Assembly: GCF_019649055.1 (NCBI RefSeq)
Contig: NW_026570221.1
Span: 1,736,001 to 1,800,000 of the forward strand
DNA from: Paramacrobiotus metropolitanus
Taxonomy: Eukaryota; Tardigrada; Eutardigrada; Parachela; Macrobiotidae
DNA: 64,000 bases
Direction: 5' to 3'
In this document: piece after piece, positions 1 to 8,561 of the stretch
Layout: every line of letters begins with the position of its first letter
Position numbering within the stretch: the first letter of the stretch is position 1
Notes under the pieces: generated by a model
What the model was told of the DNA's origin: nothing
Databases searched by the model: none
What the model saw: only the letters and a program-made list of their open reading frames with translations
Position numbers and translations under genes: made by a program

Positions 1-305
1 GTTAGTGGTGATCCCAACAAAACCAAGTCATCTTCCCCGGTGACACGCATTTCGGGCCAAACATTAAGTACTGACTGGACAGCGTGCTGGCGATCCGCAG
101 AAAAACGTCCCACACCGTAGACTTCGCACTTGCCCACATTCAACAGTCAACTCTAACCCCCATACTGAAGGAAGCCACGAGTAATAATAAGGCGTATGGC
201 TGCGATAACTTTCTCAGCAAGTCCGGCTAGGGTGACGTCATCCAGAAAACCGATCGCTATGTCACAGTCTAGGGCTTCGTCCCCTTTCTGTAGCGAATCT
301 AGCTT
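1..305 (-). pseudogene. LINE-like retroelement fragment, RT catalytic and thumb region
   Basis: Minus-strand translation contains the reverse transcriptase catalytic box as GFLDDVTLAG, followed in another frame by LNVGKCEVYG and later VLLGSPL, the order expected for an RT palm active site followed by the thumb. The coding signal begins near position 300 and runs off the left edge, so the 3' part of the element lies outside the window. One frameshift lies between the catalytic box and the thumb, near position 150. It complements the 5' part of the same family at 20936-22267, also minus strand. The two probably formed one copy now split by the Polinton and its flanks. Family placement (a zinc-finger, restriction-like-endonuclease type LINE) is from memory. 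Confidence 0.7.
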
Positions 306-767
306 CCGTACAGTACACCACCGTCCCAGAACAGCAGGTACGCGATACGTTACGGCCGTTTTCGATTCGCGCACCTGGTTATCAGTGCAAATATTCGGGA
401 CGGGGGTATGCTGCGCATCCGAATGCGTCCCGTTTTCACAACTCTCTGATACGGTATCCCGCGAACCGTATCTCAGAACCCGTACCAACCCCGCGTCTCA
501 TATCAATCAAAAATTTTACGCGCGCTTTTTACGCATACCCTGAAATACAAAGAAAAACGATACGGTACGCGAAGCCACCTCCAGAGGTGGCTTTCCCTGG
601 TATCTTTTTGTTGATGAGTGAGCATTTTTTAATACTGTCGTTGTTTGATGATTTCTTTTTCGTGAGTTATTTAATTTTATGAAAATGGACGCTGTTTTTA
701 CTTTTTAATCATTTTAGAGCCCAACTAAATGTACAAAAATTAAATCAAGAAATGTTGACAAGCTCAA
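306..767. other. Non-coding flank between LINE fragment and Polinton
   Basis: No reading frame with recognisable content is seen here. The stretch separates the LINE fragment from the Polinton end and ends in CTCAA directly before the left terminal repeat. CTCAA also follows the right terminal repeat at 20271-20275, consistent with a 5-6 bp target site duplication. Confidence 0.4.
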
Positions 768-999
768 AGTAGATACAGGTGCTACACGAATCCCTTGAGT
801 ACACAAATCGTAAAACCATTTCGATAGGGAACAGGGAGAAGTAAAAAAACCTTAAGTAAACAAACTTTGATAGGGAATAGGGAGACGTAAAAAAACACTA
901 TGTGCACACACCTGTGCAAACACATTCCACACTTTTATTGCCGTACATTCCGTACTTTACGAGCACACTGACCGGCATGAGACACAGAACAGAGAGAAG
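768..999 (+). repeat. Left terminal inverted repeat of the Polinton
   Basis: It is the reverse complement of 20039-20270 with about three mismatches over 232 bp by eye. It contains an internal direct repeat of 46-bp period (starts 822 and 868), each unit holding GATAGGGAA-AGGGAGA then GTAAAAAAAC. These subterminal repeats are plausible recognition sites for the integrase or the replication initiation complex; that role is inferred. Confidence 0.95.
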
Positions 1000-1214
1000 A
1001 TCATTTTCAATGTCATAACACAAATCGGAGAAGAGCATAATTATCTTTTCACAACCATCAAGATCAAGGAAGAGTAAAAAAACTATAAAAAAACTAACAA
1101 AAAATCACAACTTCGTATGGCTAGCAACGTAAAACAGAATACTGACTATAATTTGGTCAACAGTTGAGATTCATAAAAGTAAAATCTGTACATAAATCTT
1201 TTCGTAAAAACCAT

Positions 1215-1877
1215 CTACAATTCGTAAATGTTCTCATTACGGACGTGCATCTGCATCGTGTCTTCGGGTTCAGCAAGTCGCTCCAAAGCGGGGCCGTTCT
1301 GTTTCTTGGCGCACTTTTTCACAACGAAACAGACACACGCGACGAAAGTTCCAACACAAGCAATCGCACCAACGCAAGAGTACAAAATGTTAGAGGAACT
1401 CATCTCCGCGTCTTCATCCACAGTAGTGCTCGTCTCTGATGGCATGACATTTGCAGTTGATCCAACAGTGTCGGTGGTGATGAAAGGGACATGTGTAGTG
1501 GCCGGAATCGTCGGAGAACCAGTGCTAGCCGATGTGCCAGTTCCGCAAACAGAGATGACGCGAAATTTCACAAACGGTGGCGGAGTAACGCACTCATCGA
1601 TAGGATTTCCAGACAAATCAACAGATATAAGATCAGGGATGTACACAGACAATCCGTAATAAGGGATGACACGAATGGAATTTCCGCTGAAAGCAATGTG
1701 ACGAATCCAGGTCTTCGGCTCGGTGGGATAGGGGATCGCTGACAGTTGTCTGCCTGCACAGTTCACGATGCCTGAGTCGTATCTACACAGACATTTCCCG
1801 TAGCACTCTATCCATTTTCCACACTTCACACCACTGCACAAGCACAACAAAACAAAAACGACAGAAACAAACGCCAT
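1215..1877 (-). CDS. LRR-type single-pass membrane protein carried by the Polinton
   Basis: The 220-aa product from the ATG at 1877 starts with a hydrophobic signal peptide (about residues 1-19). A leucine-rich-repeat N-terminal cap follows, with clustered cysteines (CYGKCLCRY then VNCAGRQLSAIP). One to two LRR-like turns come next (IRHIAFSGNSIRVIP, LISVDLSGNPI), then a Ser/Thr-rich stalk, a transmembrane segment near 165-190 (ACVGTFVACVCFVV) and a basic then acidic cytoplasmic tail. The frame is open further upstream but lacks an ATG there. It is not a standard Polinton gene. The layout fits a cell-surface or virion-envelope glycoprotein, perhaps captured from a host LRR receptor. It is the outermost gene at the left end, transcribed toward the left terminal repeat. 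Function is unknown. Confidence 0.75.
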   Translation of the reverse strand: MAFVSVVFVLLCLCSGVKCGKWIECYGKCLCRYDSGIVNCAGRQLSAIPYPTEPKTWIRHIAFSGNSIRVIPYYGLSVYIPDLISVDLSGNPIDECVTPPPFVKFRVISVCGTGTSASTGSPTIPATTHVPFITTDTVGSTANVMPSETSTTVDEDAEMSSSNILYSCVGAIACVGTFVACVCFVVKKCAKKQNGPALERLAEPEDTMQMHVRNENIYEL

Positions 1878-2098
1878 TTTGATAGAAATTTGGAAATAAA
1901 CAAAGAAGAGCTGAAAATCACCACTAGTCACCACACACTGTCAGTGCAAAACTTTAGCCTGAACAGTCATTGCATGTGCTGTATGGTATCGGCGCTGCCG
2001 GAAATGCATTTCGCACATCGTACTGCTGTCTAGTGGTAGGCCAATGCGCACAGACTGCCTTTAGCGTTAAAATGGTAATGTTAATTCAAGTCGATATC

Positions 2099-2122
2099 AT
2101 GGCGTCAAAAATGGCGTCAAAA
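2099..2122 (+). repeat. Paired TGGCGTCAAA motif, copy 1
   Basis: Two abutting ATGGCGTCAAA units lie in the non-coding space between the LRR gene and the plus-strand gene block. The same pair recurs at five other non-coding places in the Polinton. Confidence 0.7.
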
Positions 2123-2570
2123 CATAAATCAAATAAATCATCCATATGGATACATTTTGTGCATTAGGTGTTGCGCTATCATAGTCCAACGAAATGGTCA
2201 CTTACAAAATTTCTGCAGTCGTCAGCCATGGATGAAGATGATTAATCTGTTCGATGTGTGTACTTTCCATTATAAAGGTGCCTATCACGGCATGTGCTCA
2301 TGTATTTGCCATGGTATGCACCTCTATAAACAGGAAAGGGAATAATCAAGCAATAATGCCATCTTAAAATAATTCAGCAATACCACTTGATATAACATCT
2401 AAGCGCACCGATGCTATAACCATGCATTCGGCGAACTGTACATAAGTATGCACAGGCCACGGAACGCATGGCTATAGTCATGACGGTTAGTGATCATTAA
2501 AAAGAAGTCAAGTGCATCGACGAAAGTAATCCATCCAAATTTAATCCATCTTGCGCACTGATAGAGTAAA

Positions 2571-2780
2571 ATGTTGTTTCGAAAACTTTTCTATCGGAAA
2601 GGTGCGAAGCGGTTGCTTTTGCCTGATCCCACCCCACTTATTGTCGCTGCTCTTATCCGAGCGGATCAAGAGGCGGGTATACCGGTCTACATTATTCTAA
2701 CAAATGACCAGAAGCCAGTATGCGGTGCAAACCATTGGCTGCACTATGTAAACACGTCGCATTTATGTTCTGCCGCATAA
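2571..2780 (+). CDS. Possible small protein of unknown function
   Basis: A 69-aa frame with ATG at 2571 has a basic N-terminus and one moderately hydrophobic stretch (LIVAALIRADQEAGIPVYIIL). It precedes the 2859 gene by about 80 bp on the same strand. I recognise no family; it may be chance or a lost exon. Confidence 0.25.
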   Translation: MLFRKLFYRKGAKRLLLPDPTPLIVAALIRADQEAGIPVYIILTNDQKPVCGANHWLHYVNTSHLCSAA

Positions 2781-2858
2781 CCGGCTTTTCATTTCATTCT
2801 TTTTTCAAGAATCATTTGAACTTTTTTTCAATTGAATGTTTGAATATTTCACTTCAAA

Positions 2859-3611
2859 ATGGCGTTCAGTGGCGTTGTTGGTGCTCTTTATCCAACGGGT
2901 CATGTCATGGGCTTCCCTGATGGAATTACGTATTTCATGCCTGCAACAGCAGCGGAGGACACCTACATCCGTGAAATTTATACTGCATTGAAGAATCGTT
3001 TTGCACTTGCAGCTGAAGATTATCCGTTTTTGAACATGGCAGTTAGAGTGCAGTTTGAGCGTGTTTCGGAAATGCAACGCCTGGCCGAATTGGTGTTCAA
3101 ATTTGTCAAACCAGTGGAACAGCTCGCCGAGATTCAGCAGCGATTTCTTGACCGTTCGTTCAACAAGGTGGCTCTGGCGTCCTGGAAATACATTGTCCGC
3201 GACTTAGCCCACGGCCGGATGCGTAACTATCTGAAGTGGAAACTGCGTAAGTGGGAAGGTGAAGTTGAAGAACGGAGGCTGCAGCATGTCCGCGTGTATA
3301 TCAGCATTACAGCGGAAATGCCAGACAAGACTGGACTGAAGATCTACGCATCATGTGGCACGGATGACGAACAGCTGCAGTCGTACCAGAACATCGATTT
3401 CTATTACAACGTGTGCCAGGTACACGAAGCAATGATTCGTCTAAATCCTATCTACGGCTTTCCAACGCAGGACCCGGAGTACGAAGAGGAAGAGCCAACC
3501 AATTCGAACCGGGTGTGGCCACCAATGGACCCAGCTTGGGGTGATTACGGCATTCTGAACAACCACTGTCACTATATCAACAACAACAACGACTGCTGCC
3601 ACTGCTGGTAA
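2859..3611 (+). CDS. Polinton protein of unknown function, 250 aa
   Basis: A clean frame from ATG 2859 encodes 250 aa with a helical, charged middle (about residues 50-140) and a C-terminus rich in Asn, Tyr and acidic residues, ending in a short His/Asn/Cys-rich tail. There is no signal peptide or membrane segment. It starts the plus-strand block of virion-type genes (2859-5636) and is followed after 75 bp by a small membrane protein. Polintons usually carry several lineage-specific proteins in this position. I do not recognise this one by sequence. Confidence 0.65.
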   Translation: MAFSGVVGALYPTGHVMGFPDGITYFMPATAAEDTYIREIYTALKNRFALAAEDYPFLNMAVRVQFERVSEMQRLAELVFKFVKPVEQLAEIQQRFLDRSFNKVALASWKYIVRDLAHGRMRNYLKWKLRKWEGEVEERRLQHVRVYISITAEMPDKTGLKIYASCGTDDEQLQSYQNIDFYYNVCQVHEAMIRLNPIYGFPTQDPEYEEEEPTNSNRVWPPMDPAWGDYGILNNHCHYINNNNDCCHCW

Positions 3612-3685
3612 ATATTTCATCAGTCATTTGTCATTTTGAATCGTACAAAAGAATCAATTTTTTCGTAGAATTTTTTTCTGCCACA

Positions 3686-3955
3686 ATGGATACACCGTTG
3701 CCACCAGTTTACGTGCCGGACGAACCTAATGGACAGCCAAAGCCACATGTGATTCTGTTCTGGATGCTCTTTTACGTTGTGCCTTTTCTGTTTTCTCAAA
3801 CAATGCGCATTATTACTGTTATCGCACTAAAAGTTACTAACCGCATTCCTTTAAAACCAGTTGTTATGCCGCTTGTTACTTTTTTATTTGACGGTACACG
3901 TCAGTTATTAGGATTTGGCAGCAACAATCTCAGCAATGGAGATCCTTCTACATAA
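3686..3955 (+). CDS. Small membrane protein of unknown function, 89 aa
   Basis: The frame opens at ATG 3686. It has a proline-rich N-terminus, one strong hydrophobic segment (residues about 24-37, LFWMLFYVVPFLF) and a second (about 43-68). Its end overlaps the ATG of the packaging ATPase at 3936 by 20 bp in another frame, which suggests linked expression. No family is recognised. A role as a small virion or membrane-anchoring protein is only a guess. Confidence 0.55.
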   Translation: MDTPLPPVYVPDEPNGQPKPHVILFWMLFYVVPFLFSQTMRIITVIALKVTNRIPLKPVVMPLVTFLFDGTRQLLGFGSNNLSNGDPST

Positions 3956-4595
3956 CGAATTTTTACATCCGACTTCGATGCTTATTTCTGGTAATTCTGG
4001 CTGCGGCAAATCAACGTTCGTGGCTAATTTGTTACGTTATAATAAATTCTCAGCAAAAGTTGATCGGGTTTATTGGTTCTACAAGCAGTACCAGACATTG
4101 TACGACGATTTACTTAGAGAAGGCGTACCTATTATTTTCATCGAATGATTACCAGATGAAATTTCTGAACCAAGATATTTTGATAAAAATTTCGTTAATG
4201 TATGTATGATTGATGACCTACATCTTGAAGAGAAGACGAGTAAACACGTAGCCCAATTATTTTGCAATGGTGGACGTCATTCTAATACCACTGTCATTTT
4301 TCTGACTCAAAACCTTTTCTTCAAGAATGCTTATGCTCGTGACATCAGACTGAATGCCAAAATCATTATCTGTTTTAAAAATCCGCAAGATAGACAACAA
4401 CTTCAAATTTTGGGAAGGCAATTATTCCCTCAAAAGCAACAGTATTTTGAAGCAGCACTTGCCGGATGTTTAGATAGACCGTACGGCTACATTGTAATTG
4501 ACTTACAGCACACAACGCCTGATAAATATCGGCTGCGTACGGCTATTTTTGGGGAAACCGAAGAAAAATTACCGGAAATTTACATTCCCTCATAA
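3936..4595 (+). pseudogene. Genome-packaging ATPase (FtsK/HerA type) with one in-frame stop
   Basis: The protein has a Walker A loop GNSGCGKS near residues 22-29, and, after a single in-frame TGA at 4146-4148, a Walker B region (CMIDDLH) and a sensor-like stretch (VIFLTQNLF). The two halves are in the same frame, so only the nonsense codon interrupts an otherwise continuous gene of about 219 codons. This length and motif order fit the Polinton/adintovirus packaging ATPase that pumps DNA into capsids. ATG 3936 is preferred because the frame upstream has only a TTG. It lies between a small membrane protein and two further virion-type genes. The TGA would remove Walker B, so this copy should be inactive unless the stop is read through or is a sequencing error. 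Confidence 0.88.
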
Positions 4596-4924
4596 TGGAG
4601 CGCAGTCACACTGTTTCAAATCTGGACTTACTATCATCTATTGCAAAAGGCAAACCAAAGCTGATCAAAGCAATCATCAAAAACTCTGAAGATACTCTCA
4701 TTGATGCTATTTCTGAGTGTGCGTTACAAGTTGTTGAAGGAGTAGTTCCTGTCACTGAAACAAGCAAAGCTGCACGGCTTAAACGTGTGCTGCCGTATGT
4801 GAAATTATTATCAAAGCGCAACGTTTCTCGTCGCAAGAAAAGAAATTTCCTTCTAGCAAAAGGTGCCGCGTTATTATCTCTGATTTTACCTCCTGTTCTA
4901 AGCTTTGTTTTGGGAAAAATTTAA
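4595..4924 (+). CDS. Conserved small basic Polinton protein, 109 aa
   Basis: ATG 4595 overlaps the last base of the ATPase stop codon. The product begins with a helical segment (PKLIKAIIKNSEDTLIDAIS), continues through ECALQVVEGVVP to a strongly basic stretch (RLKRVLPYVKLLSKR, SRRKKR), and ends in a hydrophobic tail (ALLSLILPPVLSFVLG). From memory this matches a small protein widely present in animal Polintons and adintoviruses. Its virion role is not firmly known; a DNA-condensing or membrane-active capsid component has been suggested. The frame is intact. Confidence 0.75.
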   Translation: MERSHTVSNLDLLSSIAKGKPKLIKAIIKNSEDTLIDAISECALQVVEGVVPVTETSKAARLKRVLPYVKLLSKRNVSRRKKRNFLLAKGAALLSLILPPVLSFVLGKI

Positions 4925-4931
4925 AACTAAT

Positions 4932-5636
4932 ATGGCTGCACGTAAAATGTTTCTACTTAACGCTGACCAGTTGGCACAACACAGAGATGCCCAAGCAACA
5001 AACCTCTTCAACTTTCCTTCAACACATGTGCATACGGATCGGTTCGCTCAACCATTATATAATGCATATGCGGATGGTAATAATGCTTTACATAATCCTA
5101 ACTTAACCGCAAAAGAAAAACTAGTTGTGCACGATGATGCTTTTACACGCTACGGAAATATGTTATACCAAGCTACTGCAATGCCACCTGGAAAATTATC
5201 TATTCCACAGCCTGTCGACACCACAGACGCATGCGAACACATTACGAGCAAAATTAAAGATTTATTGCCAAACAAGCAGCAAGGTAACGCTCAGAAGATT
5301 TTAAATCATCTTTTGGAACACACGAATTTGAGTGTTGCGGATAATTGGAATATAATTAACGATGGCATGGCGTTACCGGGGACCAATATCGTTGATCTTC
5401 TGCGCTGGGTGACAGCGCCAACAAATCCAACCAGCACTTACACACCAACTGGTTTAATGACGTTAATAAATGCGATGAAGTACTCAAACGTTCCAGCAAG
5501 TTTAATTTCTAACGCGCAACGGCGTCGACTGTATGAAACGGCTGATGGGGATGAATTTGAAGGTTCGGGAAGTGGAACCCGTAGTGGTCGCGGCAGCGTA
5601 AGCGCTATACCAAGTACATCATGGCGACGATACTAA
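4932..5636 (+). CDS. Conserved Polinton protein of unknown function, about 234 aa
   Basis: ATG 4932 is chosen over the upstream ATG at 4905 because the latter overlaps the preceding gene and adds only nine residues. The N-terminal half includes NLTAKEKLVVHDDAFTRYGN, resembling from memory a conserved Polinton block with a short acidic and helical motif. The middle is helical, and the last 40 residues are Gly/Ser/Arg-rich (GSGSGTRSGRGS). It ends the plus-strand block and faces the protease gene, with convergent ends 76 bp apart. Probably a virion component; the frame is intact. Confidence 0.65.
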   Translation: MAARKMFLLNADQLAQHRDAQATNLFNFPSTHVHTDRFAQPLYNAYADGNNALHNPNLTAKEKLVVHDDAFTRYGNMLYQATAMPPGKLSIPQPVDTTDACEHITSKIKDLLPNKQQGNAQKILNHLLEHTNLSVADNWNIINDGMALPGTNIVDLLRWVTAPTNPTSTYTPTGLMTLINAMKYSNVPASLISNAQRRRLYETADGDEFEGSGSGTRSGRGSVSAIPSTSWRRY

Positions 5637-5712
5637 CTTTATTATGCTTATTGTGTTTGATATTTTGCTTACTATTTGTTAAATTTCCAACAGCAACATG
5701 AAAATACGTTTT

Positions 5713-6274
5713 TCACTTTATTACTTTGTACATCGGCAACGAATATTGCAATTTTTTCGGATGACGTTTCAAGCAACGTTCCGGATGTTTACATATGTGT
5801 AAAAATCGTCGTGCAAACTTATTTAATAAAACATCATTGCGCTTCAGATTTTTCGGATATTCAAGTTTATCAGTAATAGCACGCAACATAAGACCACGAC
5901 AAGAATGATATAGAAAATAAATACAAAATAAACCACAAGTTTTAGAGTTAAGATCTTGAAGTTGTATATAATTCTCACGGTAATAGCCATTACATTCAGG
6001 GAAGCTTTCGGACAAAAATTTGTCGATTTCCACGCCATAGAAGAGCGATGTTTTTCCAAAAGAGTCGAAAAATGTAACGTTGTTTCTGTTTTTTTGCGAA
6101 TATGGCAAGCCAGTGCTCTCCGGGCATGTTATATTTGTCCGAATTAACAATGAGTGCACAAGGAAACCTAGTTTGAATGCCGCATGGCAGTGTTTCCCGT
6201 GAATACACGCCTAAAAAATGCTTCGACAGACAGGCGTCGTGTTGAATTATGTCCAGTATTTCGTAGTTATTCAT
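5713..6274 (-). pseudogene. Adenain/Ulp1-like cysteine protease, frameshifted
   Basis: The upstream frame from ATG 6274 gives the catalytic His in GEHWLAIF. The downstream frame gives the Asp in FFDSFG and the nucleophile Cys in SKTCGLFC, in the order of adenovirus-type maturation proteases. The frame switches at a run of seven T on the plus strand (6089-6095): a one-base excess in that run separates His from Asp and Cys. The C-terminal tail is basic. In Polintons this enzyme cleaves capsid proteins, and a matching cleavage site occurs in the neighbouring 7638-8147 gene. A homopolymer sequencing error could explain the shift, so the gene may be intact in the organism. Confidence 0.88.
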
Positions 6275-6282
6275 TGTTTTTG

Positions 6283-7611
6283 TTAGGCACGCTTATAGGG
6301 GCAGTAAACATTCCGGCGAGAATCAATTTCTATCAGCGCGTTTCTGTTGTGGTAAATTAAAATTGAATAGGTCTCGGTTGTTGGTGTGGAAAATGTAATT
6401 GACAATCCTAAAATTCCTTTGCGAGGTGCATTAATGCATGAATGATCTCCGACATCCGGTTCTAAATTGAACCCGTAAATTGCGAACCCACGTCCCCAGT
6501 CGCCTTGCATAAAAGACAGGCACGAATTCTTAAACAGCATTCCGGTCGTTTCCATTAAGCTTAGATAACCATCGCGGTAATTGTGATCCCCTAATTCTAA
6601 AGGCTTCCCTAGGAACGGCTCCGAGTTGATATAAGTTACAATCTGACCAACTCCAGCAAGAACGAAATTATATGGGTTTCTTGTTAACACGCCGCCAACA
6701 GCTTGCGAATCTACAGTACCGACAAGAATTTGTTTGGGAATTGTCCCGCAGAATAAATCGTCCCGCGACCAATGACTACTTCCGTTCGGGATAGTCATTT
6801 CCATAATGTTAGATTCAATGAATGGAATTAAGGCATTACGTTTTTGCAACATAATTTCATGAGCCAGCAAAAATTCTGGGTCCAACCTAATTTTTTTCAA
6901 ACGTAGTGTTGCTCTCTGAATAACGATTTTTAAATCTAGGGCTGGAACGCTTGACATGAGAACAAATTTATCTTTAGCCCGTGTTAAAACAAGTTTCATG
7001 TCCACTTTAGTCGGAATCAGACGCTGCTGGTTAGCCAAATCAGACGGAAATTTAAAAAACAGACGCAGTGTGATTCCCGCTTTAAGAGACAGGTTTCGGG
7101 CAACATACGCTTCATTAACTTTCAAGTCATTATCATTTGGGTCGGGTACTGCCAGCAACAACGTGTCGAATTGACCTGGGGTTTCGGGAACCCATCCAGC
7201 ATGTGACAGCTGCTCATGGCCATGCTCTCCATAATTAAATAAATTCTCAAAGTACGATGCGTAGTGTGATAGCGATGGTATCGATGAAACTGATTCGCCG
7301 TTAAATAAAAGTTCGTGTCCGCTAAATAAACTACGCGCTAAGTTATTCACTGCACCAAAATTTAATGCATCCGCTGGTAGTGCGTTTCCTGAGGTTCGTA
7401 CACAAACATCCAACAAAATTACACTGTGAGCCAAATCAATCATTTCATCGGGAGTCCCAGCGATTTCCCATGAAAGGGTATCAACATCAAGAGTATTCCC
7501 AATTGGGTTATAAGATACATATTTTGCAGATTCGATAGCCGTTTGGGTAGGCGGAAATGAAAAGTGGTCCAACTCGGACTTTAAACATAGAGGAGCTGAT
7601 TGAAGATCCAT
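6283..7611 (-). CDS. Major capsid protein, double jelly-roll type
   Basis: An intact frame of 442 aa from ATG 7611 (a GTG nine bases upstream also keeps the frame). From family knowledge, the length, the N-terminal TQTAIESAKYVSYNPIG region, the block around SLSHYASYFENLFNYG and the later VGQIVTYINSEPFLG match Polinton major capsid proteins, homologous to adenovirus hexon and adintovirus MCP. It assembles the icosahedral shell. It sits between the protease (9 bp away) and a basic minor capsid gene on the same strand, the usual Polinton morphogenesis cluster. This is the best preserved of the core genes; I see no stop or shift. Confidence 0.93.
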   Translation of the reverse strand: MDLQSAPLCLKSELDHFSFPPTQTAIESAKYVSYNPIGNTLDVDTLSWEIAGTPDEMIDLAHSVILLDVCVRTSGNALPADALNFGAVNNLARSLFSGHELLFNGESVSSIPSLSHYASYFENLFNYGEHGHEQLSHAGWVPETPGQFDTLLLAVPDPNDNDLKVNEAYVARNLSLKAGITLRLFFKFPSDLANQQRLIPTKVDMKLVLTRAKDKFVLMSSVPALDLKIVIQRATLRLKKIRLDPEFLLAHEIMLQKRNALIPFIESNIMEMTIPNGSSHWSRDDLFCGTIPKQILVGTVDSQAVGGVLTRNPYNFVLAGVGQIVTYINSEPFLGKPLELGDHNYRDGYLSLMETTGMLFKNSCLSFMQGDWGRGFAIYGFNLEPDVGDHSCINAPRKGILGLSITFSTPTTETYSILIYHNRNALIEIDSRRNVYCPYKRA

Positions 7612-7637
7612 GATTGCCACGTAGCTTTCTATGAAAA

Positions 7638-8147
7638 TTATTTCTGATTCAGTAGATTACTCAGAGGAAAACGCAGCTTTTTCTTCTTCGAAGATTTTTT
7701 AACTTTTGATTTTTTGTGACGCTTTTGGTTTCTAGCAGCTCGCTTTCTCGGTTTTGCTGGCTGCTTCCTTTTTCGATGGCGACGCTTCCGCTTCGTGATT
7801 GCCTTTTCTATATTTTTGACAACTTTTCTGGAGCGAGTTCTGCGCTTTCTTCGCTTTCCGGACCCTCCCTGAATTTTACTAGCGATGTTTTGCATAGCTT
7901 CCACAGTATGATTCCGAGCCGAATCCAACAGAGGCGTCTTGTTATGAAGGACGTCGTTAACAACATTTTTCCCTAACCTTACGAGGTTTGGAAATATTAT
8001 ATTTTTAGCCGTTCTAGCCAAACTACCAAAAAAATTCCCAATAGCGCCATATCCAGTTTGTGCATGCCCTTCGCTGTGGTTATATGTTGGTGATAATAGC
8101 TGCACATAAACCTGAGCAGGTATGCTGAACGTTTGGATATCATCCAT
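7638..8147 (-). CDS. Basic virion protein with adenain-type cleavage site (pVI/pX-like)
   Basis: 169 aa from ATG 8147. The N-terminal half carries a Gly-rich amphipathic region (TGYGAIGNFFGSLARTAKN), as in adenovirus protein VI-like factors. Residues about 93-97 read IQGGS, matching the adenain consensus (M/I/L)-X-G-G followed by a cut. Everything after is extremely Lys/Arg-rich (GKRRKRRTRSRK onward), suited to DNA condensation. The arrangement suggests a precursor cut into a membrane-active part and a DNA-binding part by the protease encoded two genes away. The assignment rests on composition and motif, not alignment. Confidence 0.8.
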   Translation of the reverse strand: MDDIQTFSIPAQVYVQLLSPTYNHSEGHAQTGYGAIGNFFGSLARTAKNIIFPNLVRLGKNVVNDVLHNKTPLLDSARNHTVEAMQNIASKIQGGSGKRRKRRTRSRKVVKNIEKAITKRKRRHRKRKQPAKPRKRAARNQKRHKKSKVKKSSKKKKLRFPLSNLLNQK

Positions 8148-8149
8148 GA

Positions 8150-8551
8150 TTATTTTTTCCGAAAATGTAACTGAAGTACAGTAGTAGCGCCTTTTTCAAA
8201 TAAAATGTTTTTGCCGCTTGCATCCGTTATCGAGAATGAAATTCTGTCAAACTGATTGACGGCAATGTCAGTGTACGATCCACGTTTCGATGCGTTTCCG
8301 CCACATGCTTCTTTGACGGACAGCAAAGCTAATAGTAAAACTCTTGAATCATTTAAAATTTGACTTCTTATTAAATCAGAGTGCACAAAAAGGGTGGTTA
8401 CATCAGAATTTATTGGCTTCGGACACTGTATAAACGTTTAAGCCATTTAATAAGCTGACGAGAGTTGCATATAATCGGGTAAATACACGGTAAACTCAGA
8501 GGCAGTATTGCCGTTCAGCTTAACAGAAGTAGCAGTAATAGTAAAATCCAT
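8150..8551 (-). pseudogene. Penton-like minor capsid protein, internally deleted and stopped
   Basis: The N-terminus from ATG 8551 contains SVKLNGNTASEFTVYLPDY, and the C-terminus contains TLFVHSDLIRSQI and FSITDASGKNILFEKG followed by TVLQLHFRKK. Both resemble, from memory, the two ends of Polinton penton-type single jelly-roll proteins. They lie in one frame but are separated by only about 20 codons, including two TAA stops (about 8441-8450). The central jelly-roll, normally a few hundred residues, is missing. This reads as a deletion relic. It follows the basic virion gene at 2-bp spacing. Confidence 0.75.
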
Positions 8552-8561
8552 GATTGATTAT

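Noticed and set aside
153-543. Host genes in the first 550 bp (frames on both strands)
   Set aside because: The minus frame contains an RT catalytic box and belongs to the LINE; the plus frame is its shadow.
6085-6097. Possible programmed -1 frameshift site in the protease (A-rich slippery run)
   Set aside because: The frame change needed is +1 relative to the upstream frame, so a canonical -1 slip would not join the halves; a homopolymer indel is simpler.
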